64,000 nt of DNA, from the NCBI GenBank assembly GCA_017442805.1, contig JAFRZA010000002.1, positions 1 to 64,000 of the forward strand, read 5' to 3'. Shown piece by piece: positions 1-8,640 of the stretch; the stretch's first letter is position 1; each line of letters begins with the position of its first letter. The notes beneath the pieces were generated by a model that saw only the letters and a list, made by a program, of their open reading frames with translations, made no database searches and was not told the DNA's origin. This DNA comes from Erysipelotrichaceae bacterium (lineage in GTDB: Bacteria; Bacillota_I; Bacilli_A; Erysipelotrichales; Erysipelotrichaceae). The translations under genes were made by a program, and so were the position numbers.

Positions 1-256
1 CCGGCAGACCGAAGGAGTCAAAGCCGATGGGGTGCAGGACATTGTAGCCCTCCATTCTCTTCTTGCGGCAGACGATGTCCGTGGCCGTGTAGCCTTCCGG
101 ATGGCCGACATGCAGGCCCTGACCGCTGGGGTAGGGGAACATTTCGAGGACATAGTACTTGGGCTTGGAGAAATCGCGGATGTCGGTCTTGAACGTCTTG
201 TTTTCTTCCCAGTACTTACGCCATTTCTTTTCGGTTGCTTCATGATTGTAGCTCAT
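1..256 (-). CDS. leuS: Leucyl-tRNA synthetase, 5' end only
   Basis: This is the N-terminal part (about 85 residues) of a class I leucyl-tRNA synthetase; the gene runs off the left edge. The reverse-strand reading begins [16 protein letters not shown] and contains the [13 protein letters not shown] and [13 protein letters not shown] segments. The GHPEGYT stretch is the LeuRS form of the HIGH ATP-binding signature. The enzyme charges tRNA-Leu with leucine in the cytoplasm. The start at 256 sits just downstream of an AGGAGTGAG-type ribosome site and of a T-box leader, which supports both identity and start. Leader specificity and protein family agree on leucine. Confidence 0.95.
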   Translation of the reverse strand, partial: MSYNHEATEKKWRKYWEENKTFKTDIRDFSKPKYYVLEMFPYPSGQGLHVGHPEGYTATDIVCRKKRMEGYNVLHPIGFDSFGLP

Positions 257-280
257 AAACTCTCACTCCTTAAACAAAAT

Positions 281-323
281 AAAAGGTGCTACTCTAAGGA
301 CCCTTTGCGGGCGGTACCACCTT
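281..323 (-). terminator. T-box-controlled terminator
   Basis: On the minus strand AAGGTGGTAC (323-314) pairs with GTAGCACCTT (292-283), followed by a TTTTATTTTG tract. The 5' arm is also the T-box sequence, so terminator and antiterminator are mutually exclusive, as in classical T-box leaders. Confidence 0.85.
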
Positions 324-466
324 AGTTGACTTAATGTCCACTCTTGCGACTTTAAAGCAGTCCTGCTTTCAGCTCCCAGGCTGAGTTCAGCATTCGGCGC
401 ACCGGTTCGCATCAACCACCGGCTTTCTGAAGGCCGCCTTACTGCCTACTGGTCCTGTTCAACGCT
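281..466 (-). promoter_or_regulatory. T-box leader of leuS
   Basis: On the minus strand the leader carries the hallmark T-box sequence TAAGGTGGTACCGCCC (324 down to 309), which pairs with uncharged tRNA acceptor ends, preceded by a long structured Stem I region with an AGTAGG-type distal motif. The segment GAATGCTGAACTCAG (near 378-395) offers CTC or CTG as a leucine specifier; I cannot decide between them by eye. When tRNA-Leu is charged, the competing terminator (281-323) should form. The element explains the otherwise geneless interval between leuS and the divergent radical SAM gene. Confidence 0.93.
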
Positions 467-472
467 ATTACT

Positions 473-500
473 ATCTTATCAGTTCCCCAATAAAAGTCAA
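473..500 (-). promoter_or_regulatory. leuS T-box promoter
   Basis: Minus-strand TTGACT (500-495) and TAAGAT (478-473) are separated by 16 bases. The predicted start near 466 gives a leader of about 210 nt, normal for a T-box transcript. Confidence 0.65.
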
Positions 501-508
501 TTATGCTC

Positions 509-536
509 TTAGTTCAGAATCTTCAGGTATTATAAT
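509..536 (+). promoter_or_regulatory. Promoter abutting the radical SAM start codon
   Basis: A perfect TATAAT at 531-536 ends only six bases before the ATG at 543, with a weak -35 (TTAGTT, 509-514, spacer 16). No Shine-Dalgarno fits between, so the transcript may be leaderless. Confidence 0.5.
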
Positions 537-542
537 GTTATC

Positions 543-1481
543 ATGAACAATCCGTTTCCCTATTCACTGGACAACAAGCGCTATCTGACCTGGAACTACT
601 ATTCCCAGCGGAAGTACGGACGCAAGATCTACAAGGTGCCCCTGGACGGGCCGTTCACCTGTCCCAACCGTGACGGCACGGTTTCCTTCGGCGGCTGTCT
701 TTACTGTGCCGGCGGTTCCAACGCCTTCCCCGCCCTTTCCGACCGCGACCTGGTAAGGCAGTACCGCCAGAGACTGCCGATCTTTCAGAACAAGTGGCCG
801 GACGGTCTGCCTCTGGCTTACTTCCAGTCCTATTCCAACACCAACGCTCCGCTGGAAAGACTCAGGGAGATCTATCAGCCCTTCATTGAAGCCGGTGACA
901 TTTACGGACTGGTGATCGCGACCAGAACCGACTGCCTGGATGAAGAGAAGATCGCCTACCTCAGCTCGCTGACCGCCGTCAAGCCCGTCTGGCTGGAGCT
1001 GGGCCTGCAGTCGGTCCACGATCAGACGCTCAGGGAAATGAACCGCGGCCATGACTACCGGAGTTTTCTGGACTGCCTGGATCTTCTGAAGGACACAGAC
1101 ATCAATGTATCCGTTCACCTGATCAACGGCTGGATGAGCGAAAGCGAGGAAATGATGCTGGAAACGGCCCGGCAGGTCGGTAGACTGCCGATCCAGGCCG
1201 TCAAATTCCACATGCTGCACGTCTGCCGCAGCACCCCGCTGGGTGAAAGATACCTTAGAGAACCCTTCCCCCTGCTAAGTAAGGAACAGTACACCCGCCT
1301 GGTAGCCCGCCAGCTGACGCTGTTAAGGTCGGACATCATCATCGAGCGGCTCACCGGCGACGGCTTACGGGAAGAACTGCTGGCCCCCGAGTGGACGCTT
1401 AAGAAGGTCAGCGTCATCAACGACATCGACAAGATCATGGCCGGGGAAGACTGGTGGCAGGGAAAATTCTACGAAGAATGA
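543..1481 (+). CDS. TIGR01212/YhcC-type radical SAM protein
   Basis: The 312-residue protein matches the YtqA/YhcC (TIGR01212) branch of radical SAM enzymes. The cluster-binding cysteines are visible as C40-x11-C52-x2-C55 in FTCPNRDGTVSFGGCLYC, and the TIM-barrel core continues with YFQSYSNTNAP, a typical segment of this family. The exact reaction is unsettled; members are often described as Elp3-like or tRNA-modification related, which I treat as family knowledge only. The gene is monocistronic: a T-box points away upstream and a terminator follows at once. The ATG at 543 is the only start retaining the full N-terminus and lies directly after the -10 box. Confidence 0.88.
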   Translation: MNNPFPYSLDNKRYLTWNYYSQRKYGRKIYKVPLDGPFTCPNRDGTVSFGGCLYCAGGSNAFPALSDRDLVRQYRQRLPIFQNKWPDGLPLAYFQSYSNTNAPLERLREIYQPFIEAGDIYGLVIATRTDCLDEEKIAYLSSLTAVKPVWLELGLQSVHDQTLREMNRGHDYRSFLDCLDLLKDTDINVSVHLINGWMSESEEMMLETARQVGRLPIQAVKFHMLHVCRSTPLGERYLREPFPLLSKEQYTRLVARQLTLLRSDIIIERLTGDGLREELLAPEWTLKKVSVINDIDKIMAGEDWWQGKFYEE

Positions 1482-1505
1482 AACACCGGAAAACGGTGTT
1501 TTCTT
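1482..1505 (+). terminator. Rho-independent terminator after radical SAM gene
   Basis: AAACACCG-gaaaa-CGGTGTTT followed by TTCTTT. It may also serve the convergent suf operon, since the minus strand continues into a GTTTCATTCTTCG tract. Confidence 0.8.
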
Positions 1506-1523
1506 TCCGAAAGAAAGGAAGAA

Positions 1524-1853
1524 TCAGAGTTCTTCCGTTATCTTCTTAAGCGTTTCAATGGCTTCTTTCTGGCCGGATGGGCTGTGCAGAAACAGCAGTC
1601 CCTCAAAGCCGCTGGCGATGCCGCATACCTCGACCTGCTCATCATCCTGTTGGATGAAAGTCAGCTGCAGGGCGACCCTTTCGCCGATCGTGGAGGCAAA
1701 GCGCTGGATCATCCTGACGGCCACCTTATGGCCATGGGTCTGATAATTGGCTTCTTCGGTGACGCTGTAACCGGTGCGGCTGGACATGATGCCCTGAGTG
1801 ATTCTTTCGACGATTTCGTCAAAGTTTCCCTCAACGGTTTTCTGATAGATCAT
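1524..1853 (-). CDS. Small protein at the end of the suf operon, function unknown
   Basis: A 109-residue soluble protein without signal peptide or membrane segment, starting MIYQKTVEGNFDEIVERI. It is mixed alpha/beta, with a central FASTIGERVALQLTF strand pair and a QVEVCGIASGFEGLLF segment, resembling small single-domain proteins of unknown function in Bacillota (possibly DUF6054, a weak recollection). It has one cysteine, so it is not an obvious cluster scaffold. It starts ten bases after sufB ends with an AGGAGAACAGCC ribosome site, so it is probably translated as the sixth cistron of the suf operon. Whether it serves Fe-S assembly or merely rides along cannot be told from sequence. Confidence 0.6.
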   Translation of the reverse strand: MIYQKTVEGNFDEIVERITQGIMSSRTGYSVTEEANYQTHGHKVAVRMIQRFASTIGERVALQLTFIQQDDEQVEVCGIASGFEGLLFLHSPSGQKEAIETLKKITEEL

Positions 1854-1863
1854 GGCTGTTCTC

Positions 1864-3276
1864 CTAACCGACGGCGCCTTCCATGTCGATCTTCAGCAGC
1901 TGATTGAGTTCAACGGCATATTCGACCGGCAGTTCCTTGGTGAAGGGTTCGAGGAATCCCATGACGATCATCTGCATGGCCTGAGCTTCCGTCAATCCCC
2001 TGGACATCAGGTAGAACAGTTCCTCATCGGAGACCTTGGAGACGGTGGCTTCGTGCTCCAGGGTGCAGCGGTCGTTGCGGACGACGTTCTTGGGGATGGT
2101 GTCGCTGCGCGACATTTCATCCAGGATCAATGTATCGCACTCGATCCGGGTCCTGGCATTGTCAGCCTTGGGAGCGATGGTCACCCAGTCGCGGAAGTTG
2201 GCTTCCCCGCCCAGACGGGCAACCGACTTGGAGATGATGGAACTGGAGGTATCGGGTGCCAGATGGATCATCTTGGCGCCGGTATCCTGTTTCTGAACGC
2301 GGCTGGCCACGGCGATGGTGACGGTCATGCCCTTGGCGCCCCTTTGAGCCAGCAGGCAGCAGGGATACTTCATGGTGATCGATGAGCCGATGTTGCCGTC
2401 AACCCATTCCATTAAGGCGTTTTCGCCGACCCAGGCTCTCTGAGTGGTCAGGTTGAGGATGTTGGTCGACCAGTTCTGAATGGTGTTGTATCTGGCCTTG
2501 GCGTTTTTCTTGACGACGATCTCAACGACGGCGGCGTGCAGGGAATCCTTCTGATAGATCGGGGCGGTGCAGCCTTCGACGTAGTTGACGTTGGCGCCTT
2601 CGTCGACGATGATCAGCGTTCTCTCAAACTGGCCGCTTCTTTCCGAATTGATGCGGAAATAGGACTGCAGCGGCTTTTCCAATGTTACTCCCGGAGGCAC
2701 GTAGATGAACGAGCCGCCCGAGAAGCAGCAGCTGTTGAGCGCCGCGAACTTGTTGTCGGAATAAGGCACGACGGTGCCGAAATACTCCTTAACCAGATCG
2801 GGATACATCTGGATGGCGGTATCGATGTCCAGGAAGATGACGCCCTTGTCGTTGACCTCGTGAAGCATGTTGTGGTAGACGACCTCGGAATCGTATTGTG
2901 AGGTCACGCCGGCGAAGAACTTCCGTTCGCTTTCCGGAATGCCCAGTTTCTCAAAGGTGTTCTTGATGTTTTCCGGGACTTCGTCCCAGTCGTTGGTCTT
3001 TCTGTCCGTCGGACGGATGTAGTAGGTATAGTCATCGAAATCCAGATCGCTCATGTCCGGTCCGAAGTCCGGCATCGGCATCCTTTCGAACGCCTCAAAG
3101 GCCTTCAGACGGAACTGAAGGAACCATTCGGGCTCGTTCTTGATCCGGGAAATGGCGATGACCGTTTCCCTGGTCAGGCCCTTTCCGGTGGTAAAGACGT
3201 TTTCATTGACGTCGGAAAAACCGTACTGGTATTCGTCCTGCGTCTTGAAAAGGTCCCTGTTCTTTTCCTCACTCAC
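1864..3276 (-). CDS. sufB: Fe-S cluster assembly scaffold SufB
   Basis: This 470-residue protein is the SufB subunit of the SufBCD scaffold that assembles iron-sulfur clusters in the cytoplasm and accepts sulfur from SufS/SufU. Recognisable family segments are [21 protein letters not shown] near the N-terminus, the beta-helix core ([18 protein letters not shown]), and the C-terminal [13 protein letters not shown] and [29 protein letters not shown] carries the conserved late cysteine. Length fits the family. The start is GTG at 3276, overlapping the sufU stop as GTGA, with a GAGGGTGAAGAG ribosome region. It is the fifth gene of sufC-D-S-U-B. Confidence 0.97.
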   Translation of the reverse strand: MSEEKNRDLFKTQDEYQYGFSDVNENVFTTGKGLTRETVIAISRIKNEPEWFLQFRLKAFEAFERMPMPDFGPDMSDLDFDDYTYYIRPTDRKTNDWDEVPENIKNTFEKLGIPESERKFFAGVTSQYDSEVVYHNMLHEVNDKGVIFLDIDTAIQMYPDLVKEYFGTVVPYSDNKFAALNSCCFSGGSFIYVPPGVTLEKPLQSYFRINSERSGQFERTLIIVDEGANVNYVEGCTAPIYQKDSLHAAVVEIVVKKNAKARYNTIQNWSTNILNLTTQRAWVGENALMEWVDGNIGSSITMKYPCCLLAQRGAKGMTVTIAVASRVQKQDTGAKMIHLAPDTSSSIISKSVARLGGEANFRDWVTIAPKADNARTRIECDTLILDEMSRSDTIPKNVVRNDRCTLEHEATVSKVSDEELFYLMSRGLTEAQAMQMIVMGFLEPFTKELPVEYAVELNQLLKIDMEGAVG

Positions 3277-3716
3277 TGCTCTTCACCCTCTTCCAGCAGC
3301 TGTTTGAGACCGTTCCAGCCGATGGTGGCGCACTTGATGCGGTTGGCCTGCTTGCCGACATTCTTCATGCAGACGGCTTCGTCCAGCAGTTCCTCGTCGT
3401 AGGGCTGGCCGTCGATCATGTTGAAGTAGTTCTCAATGATGACCCTGGCCTCTTCAACGGTCTTGCCCTTGACCAGCTGGGTCATGATGGAAGTGGAAGC
3501 CGTGGAAATGGTGCAGGCAACGCCGTCAAAACGGACGTCCTTCACGATGCCGTCTTCGATGTCAGCCTGAACGTGGATGTCGTCGATGCATGACTCGGAA
3601 GCCATGTGGATCTTATGGTATTTGCCGTCTTCGACCAGGCTGTGATTGCGGGGATATTCATAATGATCCATGATGATCTCTCTCAGGATGATCGGATCTT
3701 CGAAAAGCTTATTCAT
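3273..3716 (-). CDS. sufU: Sulfur-transfer protein SufU
   Basis: A 147-residue SufU/IscU-fold protein that relays sulfur from SufS to SufBCD. The three zinc/sulfur-relay cysteines are present: C43 (ESCIDD), C68 ([10 protein letters not shown]) and C129 (RIKCATIGW); D45 stands where the fourth zinc ligand is expected. The first loop reads ESCIDD instead of the common NPxCGD, a mild deviation. I chose ATG 3716 because GGAGG lies six bases upstream; an in-frame TTG at 3722 would overlap that site. It sits eight or so bases after sufS and overlaps sufB by four bases, so the three are translationally linked. Confidence 0.95.
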   Translation of the reverse strand: MNKLFEDPIILREIIMDHYEYPRNHSLVEDGKYHKIHMASESCIDDIHVQADIEDGIVKDVRFDGVACTISTASTSIMTQLVKGKTVEEARVIIENYFNMIDGQPYDEELLDEAVCMKNVGKQANRIKCATIGWNGLKQLLEEGEEQ

Positions 3717-3730
3717 TTCCAACCTCCGTT

Positions 3731-4948
3731 CTACAGGAATATGTCAATGCATTTTTCCAGCGTGCAGTCCTTCAGGACTTCCACCAGCCGGTCTGCCTCT
3801 TCTCTGGTGTTGTAGAAATACATTGAGGCGCGCACGGTGGCGTCGACTCCCAGGTGTTCCACCAGCATCTTGGCGCAGTGATTGCCGCTTCTTACCGCGA
3901 TGTTATGGCTGGAAAGGTAGGTTCCGGCGTCCTGGGCGAAGACGCCCTTCACGTTGAAGGAACAGATCGCCGCTTCGGATCCGGGATTGTAGAATTCGAT
4001 GTTGTCCAGTTCCTTCAGTTTTCCGGAAAGATACTGTTTCAGTTCACGTTCATAGGCTTCGATGCTGTCCATGCCGAGGGACTGCAGATATCTGGCTGCC
4101 TCCGCCAGACCGACGGCCTGGGCGATCGGCACGGTACCGGCTTCAAAGCGCTCGGGAATGCGGGAAAGGATCAGATCGCCATGGCTGCTGAAGCGCTTGT
4201 TGGCGCCGCCTCCCAGCAGCATCGGCTCCAGTTTTTCCAGGATTTCCATTTTTCCGTAAAGCACGCCGATGCCGGTCGGGCCGCACATCTTGTGGCCGGA
4301 GAAAGCCAGCAGGTCGCAGTCAAGGTCCCTGACGTCCACCTTCTTGTGGGGGACGCTCTGAGCGCCGTCGACAACCACGACGGCTCCCTTTTCGTGAGCC
4401 AGCCTCGTGATCTCCTTAATGTCGGCGCAGTGTCCCAGCACGTTGGTGACCTGGGCAACGGCGACGATCCTGACTCTTTCATGAAGAGCCCTGCGGAAGT
4501 TTTCCACGGACAGGTGACCGTCCTTTTCCAGCGGGATGAACTCGACGCGGGCTCCCGTTCTTTCCGCCAGGCGGAACCAGGGCAAAATGTTGGAGGCATG
4601 CTCGGCCAGCGTTGAGAGAATGACATCGCCCTCACCGATCAGCTTTTCCAGCCCGTAAGCGGCCATGTTGAGGCCCTGGGTGGTGCCGGAAGTGAAGATG
4701 ATCTCATCGGTATCAGCGTGGATAAAATCAGCCAGCGTCTTGCGGGCGCCGTCATAGGCCTGATCGGCCCGGTAGCTGAGCTCATAGTCGCCGCGGTGAA
4801 TGTTCGCGCTGAAATCAGTGTAGTAGGCCTTCTCCGCGTCGATGACGCTCTGCGGCTTGAAGGCGGTGGCACTGTTGTCCAGATATATCAGTTCTTTTTC
4901 CCGCCTGAGCATCGGGAAATCATTGCGGATCTTACTTACATCAAACAT
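3731..4948 (-). CDS. sufS: Cysteine desulfurase SufS
   Basis: A 405-residue group II PLP-dependent cysteine desulfurase that frees sulfur from L-cysteine for cluster assembly. YLDNSATAFKPQSVIDA is the family N-terminus; the PLP lysine is K220 in SGHKMCGPTG, with VVVDGAQSVPH providing the cofactor aspartate. The catalytic cysteine is C358 in RSGNHCAKM, in the short loop typical of enzymes that need SufU. Its ATG at 4948 overlaps the end of sufD by 13 bases, consistent with coupled translation in the suf operon. Confidence 0.97.
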   Translation of the reverse strand: MFDVSKIRNDFPMLRREKELIYLDNSATAFKPQSVIDAEKAYYTDFSANIHRGDYELSYRADQAYDGARKTLADFIHADTDEIIFTSGTTQGLNMAAYGLEKLIGEGDVILSTLAEHASNILPWFRLAERTGARVEFIPLEKDGHLSVENFRRALHERVRIVAVAQVTNVLGHCADIKEITRLAHEKGAVVVVDGAQSVPHKKVDVRDLDCDLLAFSGHKMCGPTGIGVLYGKMEILEKLEPMLLGGGANKRFSSHGDLILSRIPERFEAGTVPIAQAVGLAEAARYLQSLGMDSIEAYERELKQYLSGKLKELDNIEFYNPGSEAAICSFNVKGVFAQDAGTYLSSHNIAVRSGNHCAKMLVEHLGVDATVRASMYFYNTREEADRLVEVLKDCTLEKCIDIFL

Positions 4949-5724
4949 TCGCTGACCTTCGTTTCTATCTCCTGTCTTAACAGGCTGTTAATGTTCTCAT
5001 CGTCGATGACTTCGCTGACCGGCAACAGATAGCCGACGGTGATCAGCTTCATCGCTTCCTGATAGCTGAGGCCCCTGGTCTGCATGTAGAAGATCTGATC
5101 ACGGTCCGGCTGACCCATGGTGGCGGCGTGGGATGCCCGGACGTCGTTGTCATCAATGTAAAGCACCGGCAGGATCCTGCCCCTGGACTGACTGTCATAG
5201 GTCAGGATGCGGGAGGTCTGGTGGGTCTCGGAGCCGTGACAGCCCTTACCGATGCGGTTGCGGACGTCAAAGTCGCAGCTGCCTCCCTTCATGGCGATGC
5301 CGTAGTTGTTGACGTTGGCAGTTGTATTGCGCTCATTGTGCAGGGTATTCTGCCGGAAGACCTTGTTGTCGGAGGTCATGGCGGCGTTCTGTACCTTCAG
5401 GCTGGCGCCCTGGCCGTCCAGATGATACTCGCCGTCAGCCTGCAGAGGATAGTCGTTGAGCTGGCAGTAGGCGATCACGCTTTCGCTGTCCGCTTCCAGA
5501 TGATAGCTGTCGTGAAGGATGACTTCTTCCCGGTTATGATTGATCAGCAGAAAGGTCATCCGGCTGCCCTCAAGGGCCCGGACTTCCAGCTGCAGATCAA
5601 GTTTACGGTCTCCCTCGATCATCATGACCAGATAAGTCTCTCCCTGTACGGCGAACTGCCGGCTGACGGACTGGCTGTCCGATGATGAAATGACGACGGT
5701 CTGAGAAGAACTAACCGTTTCCAT
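4936..5724 (-). CDS. sufD: Short SufD-type scaffold subunit
   Basis: A 262-residue SufD homologue. The C-terminal half is clear: HGSETHQTSRILTYDSQSRG, LPVLYIDDNDVRASHAATMG and FYMQTRGLSYQEAM are SufD/SufB signatures, including the conserved histidine of ASHAA. It is far shorter than typical SufD (over 400 residues); the missing part corresponds to the N-terminal helical domain, so the beta-helix and C-terminal helices remain. There is no frameshift evidence, since the reading frame is open from a start overlapping sufC by 14 bases. Function as the SufB partner is inferred from position and motifs. Confidence 0.9.
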   Translation of the reverse strand: METVSSSQTVVISSSDSQSVSRQFAVQGETYLVMMIEGDRKLDLQLEVRALEGSRMTFLLINHNREEVILHDSYHLEADSESVIAYCQLNDYPLQADGEYHLDGQGASLKVQNAAMTSDNKVFRQNTLHNERNTTANVNNYGIAMKGGSCDFDVRNRIGKGCHGSETHQTSRILTYDSQSRGRILPVLYIDDNDVRASHAATMGQPDRDQIFYMQTRGLSYQEAMKLITVGYLLPVSEVIDDENINSLLRQEIETKVSECLM

Positions 5725-6541
5725 TCTTTCTTCCCTTCTGATTTACCGCGCAGGAACCCAGCGAGACTCTGACGGGAACTTCTTCCTTCTTGAACTCGAC
5801 GTTCTGTGCCTTCAGCCATTCGTAGCCTTCGGTGTCGATCTTTTCGACCAGCTCATAGCCGCCTGAGGCCACGATGCGGCCGTCGACCAGCACATGGGCA
5901 AAGGCCGGTCTGACATATTCAAGGAATCTCTCGTAGTGGGAGACGATGATGGCAGCCATGTTATTTGATTCATGCATTTCATTGATGTTGTCGGCGACGA
6001 TCTTCAGGGCATCGATGTCCAGACCGGAGTCGATCTCATCCAGCATCGCCAGATCGGGTTTCAGAAGCTTCATCTGAACGATCTCGTTCCGCTTCTTTTC
6101 TCCGCCCGAGAAGCCTTCGTTCATGTAGCGGTGAGCCAGGTCATCCTTCATGCCCAGATCGCTGAAGGCTTTGTCCATCTGCCTGATGAAGGTGAACAGC
6201 GAAATCGGTTCATCCCGGTGGGCGTTGACCGCGGCCTTCAGAAAGTCGGAGTTGGTGACCCCGTCGATGGTCTGGGGATACTGCATGCCCAGAAAAAGAC
6301 CGGCCTTGCTGCGGGCGTCGACGCTCATGGCCAGCAGGTCCTGACCGTCCAGGGTAATGGAGCCGGAAGTGACCCTGTAGGCGGGATGGCCCATGACGGT
6401 CATCAGCAGGGTGCTCTTGCCGTTGCCGTTAGGTCCCATCAGGGCGTGCACTTCGCCTTCATTGACCGTAAGGCTGACTCCCTTGAGTATTTCTTTATCT
6501 TCAACACTGACGTGCAGATCCTTAATTTCCAGACGTTTCAT
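5711..6541 (-). CDS. sufC: Fe-S assembly ATPase SufC
   Basis: A 276-residue ABC-type ATPase that powers SufBCD remodelling. It shows Walker A GPNGNGKST, Q-loop GMQYPQ, signature FSGGEKKRNEI, Walker B LAMLDEIDSGLD and the switch histidine in VSHYERFL. It is about 25 residues longer than usual, with a basic tail rich in K/R after VEFKKEEVPVRV; the tail overlaps the start of sufD and may reflect coding overlap rather than function. First gene of the suf operon, with AGGAGG six bases before the ATG and a TATAAT promoter upstream. Confidence 0.97.
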   Translation of the reverse strand: MKRLEIKDLHVSVEDKEILKGVSLTVNEGEVHALMGPNGNGKSTLLMTVMGHPAYRVTSGSITLDGQDLLAMSVDARSKAGLFLGMQYPQTIDGVTNSDFLKAAVNAHRDEPISLFTFIRQMDKAFSDLGMKDDLAHRYMNEGFSGGEKKRNEIVQMKLLKPDLAMLDEIDSGLDIDALKIVADNINEMHESNNMAAIIVSHYERFLEYVRPAFAHVLVDGRIVASGGYELVEKIDTEGYEWLKAQNVEFKKEEVPVRVSLGSCAVNQKGRKNGNG

Positions 6542-6563
6542 GTTAAGCCTCCTGAATCAATTC

Positions 6564-6571
6564 ATTATAAC
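6564..6571 (-). promoter_or_regulatory. Extended -10 promoter of suf operon
   Basis: Minus-strand TGTTATAAT, 23 bases before the sufC ATG. No good -35 is seen 17 bases upstream (CTACCA), consistent with dependence on the TG extension. No clear regulator site is recognised. Confidence 0.55.
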
Positions 6572-6633
6572 ATATCATCACAGCCCTGGTAGACATTAAC
6601 CCCTTTTCGCCTAAATTTCACATAATATTCACA

Positions 6634-6662
6634 TTGAATTATATGGACATATTTATTATAAT
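6634..6662 (+). promoter_or_regulatory. prsA-like operon promoter
   Basis: TTGAAT (6634-6639), 17-base spacer, TATAAT (6657-6662). GGAGG follows at 6674-6678 before the ATG at 6685. Confidence 0.8.
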
Positions 6663-6684
6663 AAGTAAGCGTTTGGAGGTTTTT

Positions 6685-7665
6685 ATGAAAAAGTTTATTA
6701 AGGAAAATTGGTTCGTAGTCGTCATAGCCGTTTTCTTTGTCGCCATCTCCATCTTCTTTGCCTACGATCAGCACAAGGATGATCTGCCGGGCAAGTCAGT
6801 GGGCGGCAAGAGCGTCGCTTACGGCGTCGACAAGAACTACACGACCATGGATGACCTGTATGACGGTCTCTACAAATACTACGGCGAGAGTCTGATTACC
6901 CAGCAGTTCTCCAATGCGGTTCTGGACAATGCCGTAGAAACAACTACCGAACTGGAAACGGAAGCTCAGAGCTATACCGATTACTATGCCGAGATGTATT
7001 CATCCTACGGCGGTCTGAGTTATCTCAATCAGATCGCTCAGTCTTACTACGGATACAGCGATTTCAAGACCTACATGCTGTACTCCATCAAGTCCAGGGA
7101 ATTGTCAACCAAGTTTGTTTCCGAACATGCCGAAGAATACGTTGATGACGCCTTCATGGAAAAGTACAGTCCCCGCGTCATCAGTTACTGCCTGATCAAG
7201 TTCGAGGATCCCAAGAACCCGACGGCTGACGAAAAGGAAAGACTGCAGAAGGCTCAGGAAGCCTGGGCTTCCGAGCAGTACGGCGCCGGAAACTTCGCCG
7301 ATTTCGCCAAGGCCTTCTCCGAAGACTCTTCCACCGCTTCCAGCGGCGGCAAGCTCGGCTACGTCGATTCCGCTACCGACACTCTGGTAAGCGAGTTCAC
7401 CGAAGCGTCCCTGAAGCTCAGCGCCGGCGAGGTCAGCGACTGGGTCTTCTCCGAGAATTACGGCTACTTCCTGATCAAGTGCGATTCCACTTCTCTGGAT
7501 GATTTCCGCAACGAGACCGATTTTGCTTCCCGCATCCTCAGCGATTTTGAGAATGTCGCCAACGAGATCATGTGGAAAGCCGCGCAGGAAGCCGGAGTAA
7601 CATTCTCCGATCCTGACATCGAAGCTTACATCAAGAGTGAGCTCGGCCTGGAAAGCGAGGACTAG
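6685..7665 (+). CDS. Membrane-anchored peptidyl-prolyl isomerase, PrsA/PpiC type
   Basis: A 326-residue extracytoplasmic foldase. An N-terminal KKFIKENW is followed by one hydrophobic segment (about residues 9-26), then an exposed chain with a parvulin-type rotamase region in the second half (SYCLIKFED, ADFAKAFSEDSS, GGKLGYVDSAT, LKLSAGEVSDWV, YGYFLIKCDS). These are standard PpiC blocks; the chain should help fold secreted proteins at the cell surface. It lacks a lipobox, so it is held by the signal anchor. I chose ATG 6685 (GGAGG eight bases upstream), not the in-frame TTG at 6634, which lies inside the -35 box. It is followed after four bases by a second, lipoprotein member. Confidence 0.9.
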   Translation: MKKFIKENWFVVVIAVFFVAISIFFAYDQHKDDLPGKSVGGKSVAYGVDKNYTTMDDLYDGLYKYYGESLITQQFSNAVLDNAVETTTELETEAQSYTDYYAEMYSSYGGLSYLNQIAQSYYGYSDFKTYMLYSIKSRELSTKFVSEHAEEYVDDAFMEKYSPRVISYCLIKFEDPKNPTADEKERLQKAQEAWASEQYGAGNFADFAKAFSEDSSTASSGGKLGYVDSATDTLVSEFTEASLKLSAGEVSDWVFSENYGYFLIKCDSTSLDDFRNETDFASRILSDFENVANEIMWKAAQEAGVTFSDPDIEAYIKSELGLESED

Positions 7666-7669
7666 AAAC

Positions 7670-8572
7670 ATGAAGAAGATCACATTAGCGTTCATTGCCA
7701 TCCTGATGGTCTGCCTGCTGGCCGGCTGCGGCGATGCCCACGGCAAGCTTACCAACGGCAACCAGCCGCTGTTCACCATCGGCAAGACCAAGGTTACCAA
7801 GAATGACTTCTATGAGGTCATGCGCGATTATGACTCCGGCGACTACCTGATCAAGCAGACCGCCAAGTACATCGTCAACGCCGAAATCGAAACCACCGAT
7901 GAGATCACCGCTGAAGCCAGGAAGCAGTTCGATGAAACCGTCGCCGGTTACGACGATCTGGCCGCGGCCCTGAAGGCTCTGGGCTACGCCAGTGAGGAAG
8001 AACTGATGGAAGACGTCGTCGACTCCGTCAAGAGCGACAGGATGATCGACAAGTACATCGAAGACAACTGGGATGACCTGACTGCCAAGTACGCTCCCCT
8101 GAAGGTCAGAGTGCTGAGTTTCGAAACCGAAGAGAACGAAACGGCCGACTTCAAGGAAAGAGCCGCTGCTGCTCTGGCGGAACTGAAGGCCGGCGAAACC
8201 TTTGACGCCGTAGCCAAGAAGTACATGGATGAATCATCCGACGCCTACAAGCTGGCTGCCGAAGCCCTGTATACCACGGCAACTTCCGGTTATGACACCA
8301 TCGTCAGCGAATACCTCAAGACCGTCACTACTCCGGGACTCTCTGAGGTCCTGACCGACAACACCGGCACCAAGGCCTTCGTCGTCCAGGTCACCAACAA
8401 CAACCTGACTCAGCTGAAGAACGACTTCGTCAGCTACCTGAAGGGCCTGAGTTCCATTACCCAGGACATGTACACCTTCTACTTCAAGAAGCACAACTTC
8501 ACCATTTATGACATTGACCTCTACAATCTCATAAAGACGAATTACGCTTCCTACCTGGTACAGGATAATTAA
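7670..8572 (+). CDS. PrsA-like lipoprotein with degenerate rotamase
   Basis: A 300-residue lipoprotein: MKKITLAFIAILMVCLLAGC ends in a perfect lipobox with the modified cysteine at residue 20. The mature part resembles SurA/PrsA N-domains (FTIGKTKVTKNDFYEVM). The central region has parvulin-like pieces (KVRVLSFETEE, AELKAGETFDAVAKKY) but lacks the GGxLG and GYFLIK signatures present in the neighbour. I infer a holdase-type partner rather than an active isomerase. It lies four bases after the catalytic paralogue, with a weak GAGG ribosome site, and a strong terminator follows. Confidence 0.82.
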   Translation: MKKITLAFIAILMVCLLAGCGDAHGKLTNGNQPLFTIGKTKVTKNDFYEVMRDYDSGDYLIKQTAKYIVNAEIETTDEITAEARKQFDETVAGYDDLAAALKALGYASEEELMEDVVDSVKSDRMIDKYIEDNWDDLTAKYAPLKVRVLSFETEENETADFKERAAAALAELKAGETFDAVAKKYMDESSDAYKLAAEALYTTATSGYDTIVSEYLKTVTTPGLSEVLTDNTGTKAFVVQVTNNNLTQLKNDFVSYLKGLSSITQDMYTFYFKKHNFTIYDIDLYNLIKTNYASYLVQDN

Positions 8573-8583
8573 TCTCAGATGAC

Positions 8584-8620
8584 AAAGAGCGCTGCTTGAG
8601 AGAAGCGGCGCTCTTTTTTA
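8584..8620 (+). terminator. Terminator of the prsA-like pair
   Basis: AAAGAGCGCTGCTT-gagag-AAGCGGCGCTCTTTTTT, a long stem with one mismatch and a T6 run. Confidence 0.9.
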
Positions 8621-8640
8621 CGGTTCTGATGATCAGCAGA

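Noticed and set aside
564..1220. Long minus-strand open frame opposite the radical SAM gene
   Set aside because: It is the antisense shadow of a clear family member and has no ribosome site; similar shadows opposite most genes were set aside.
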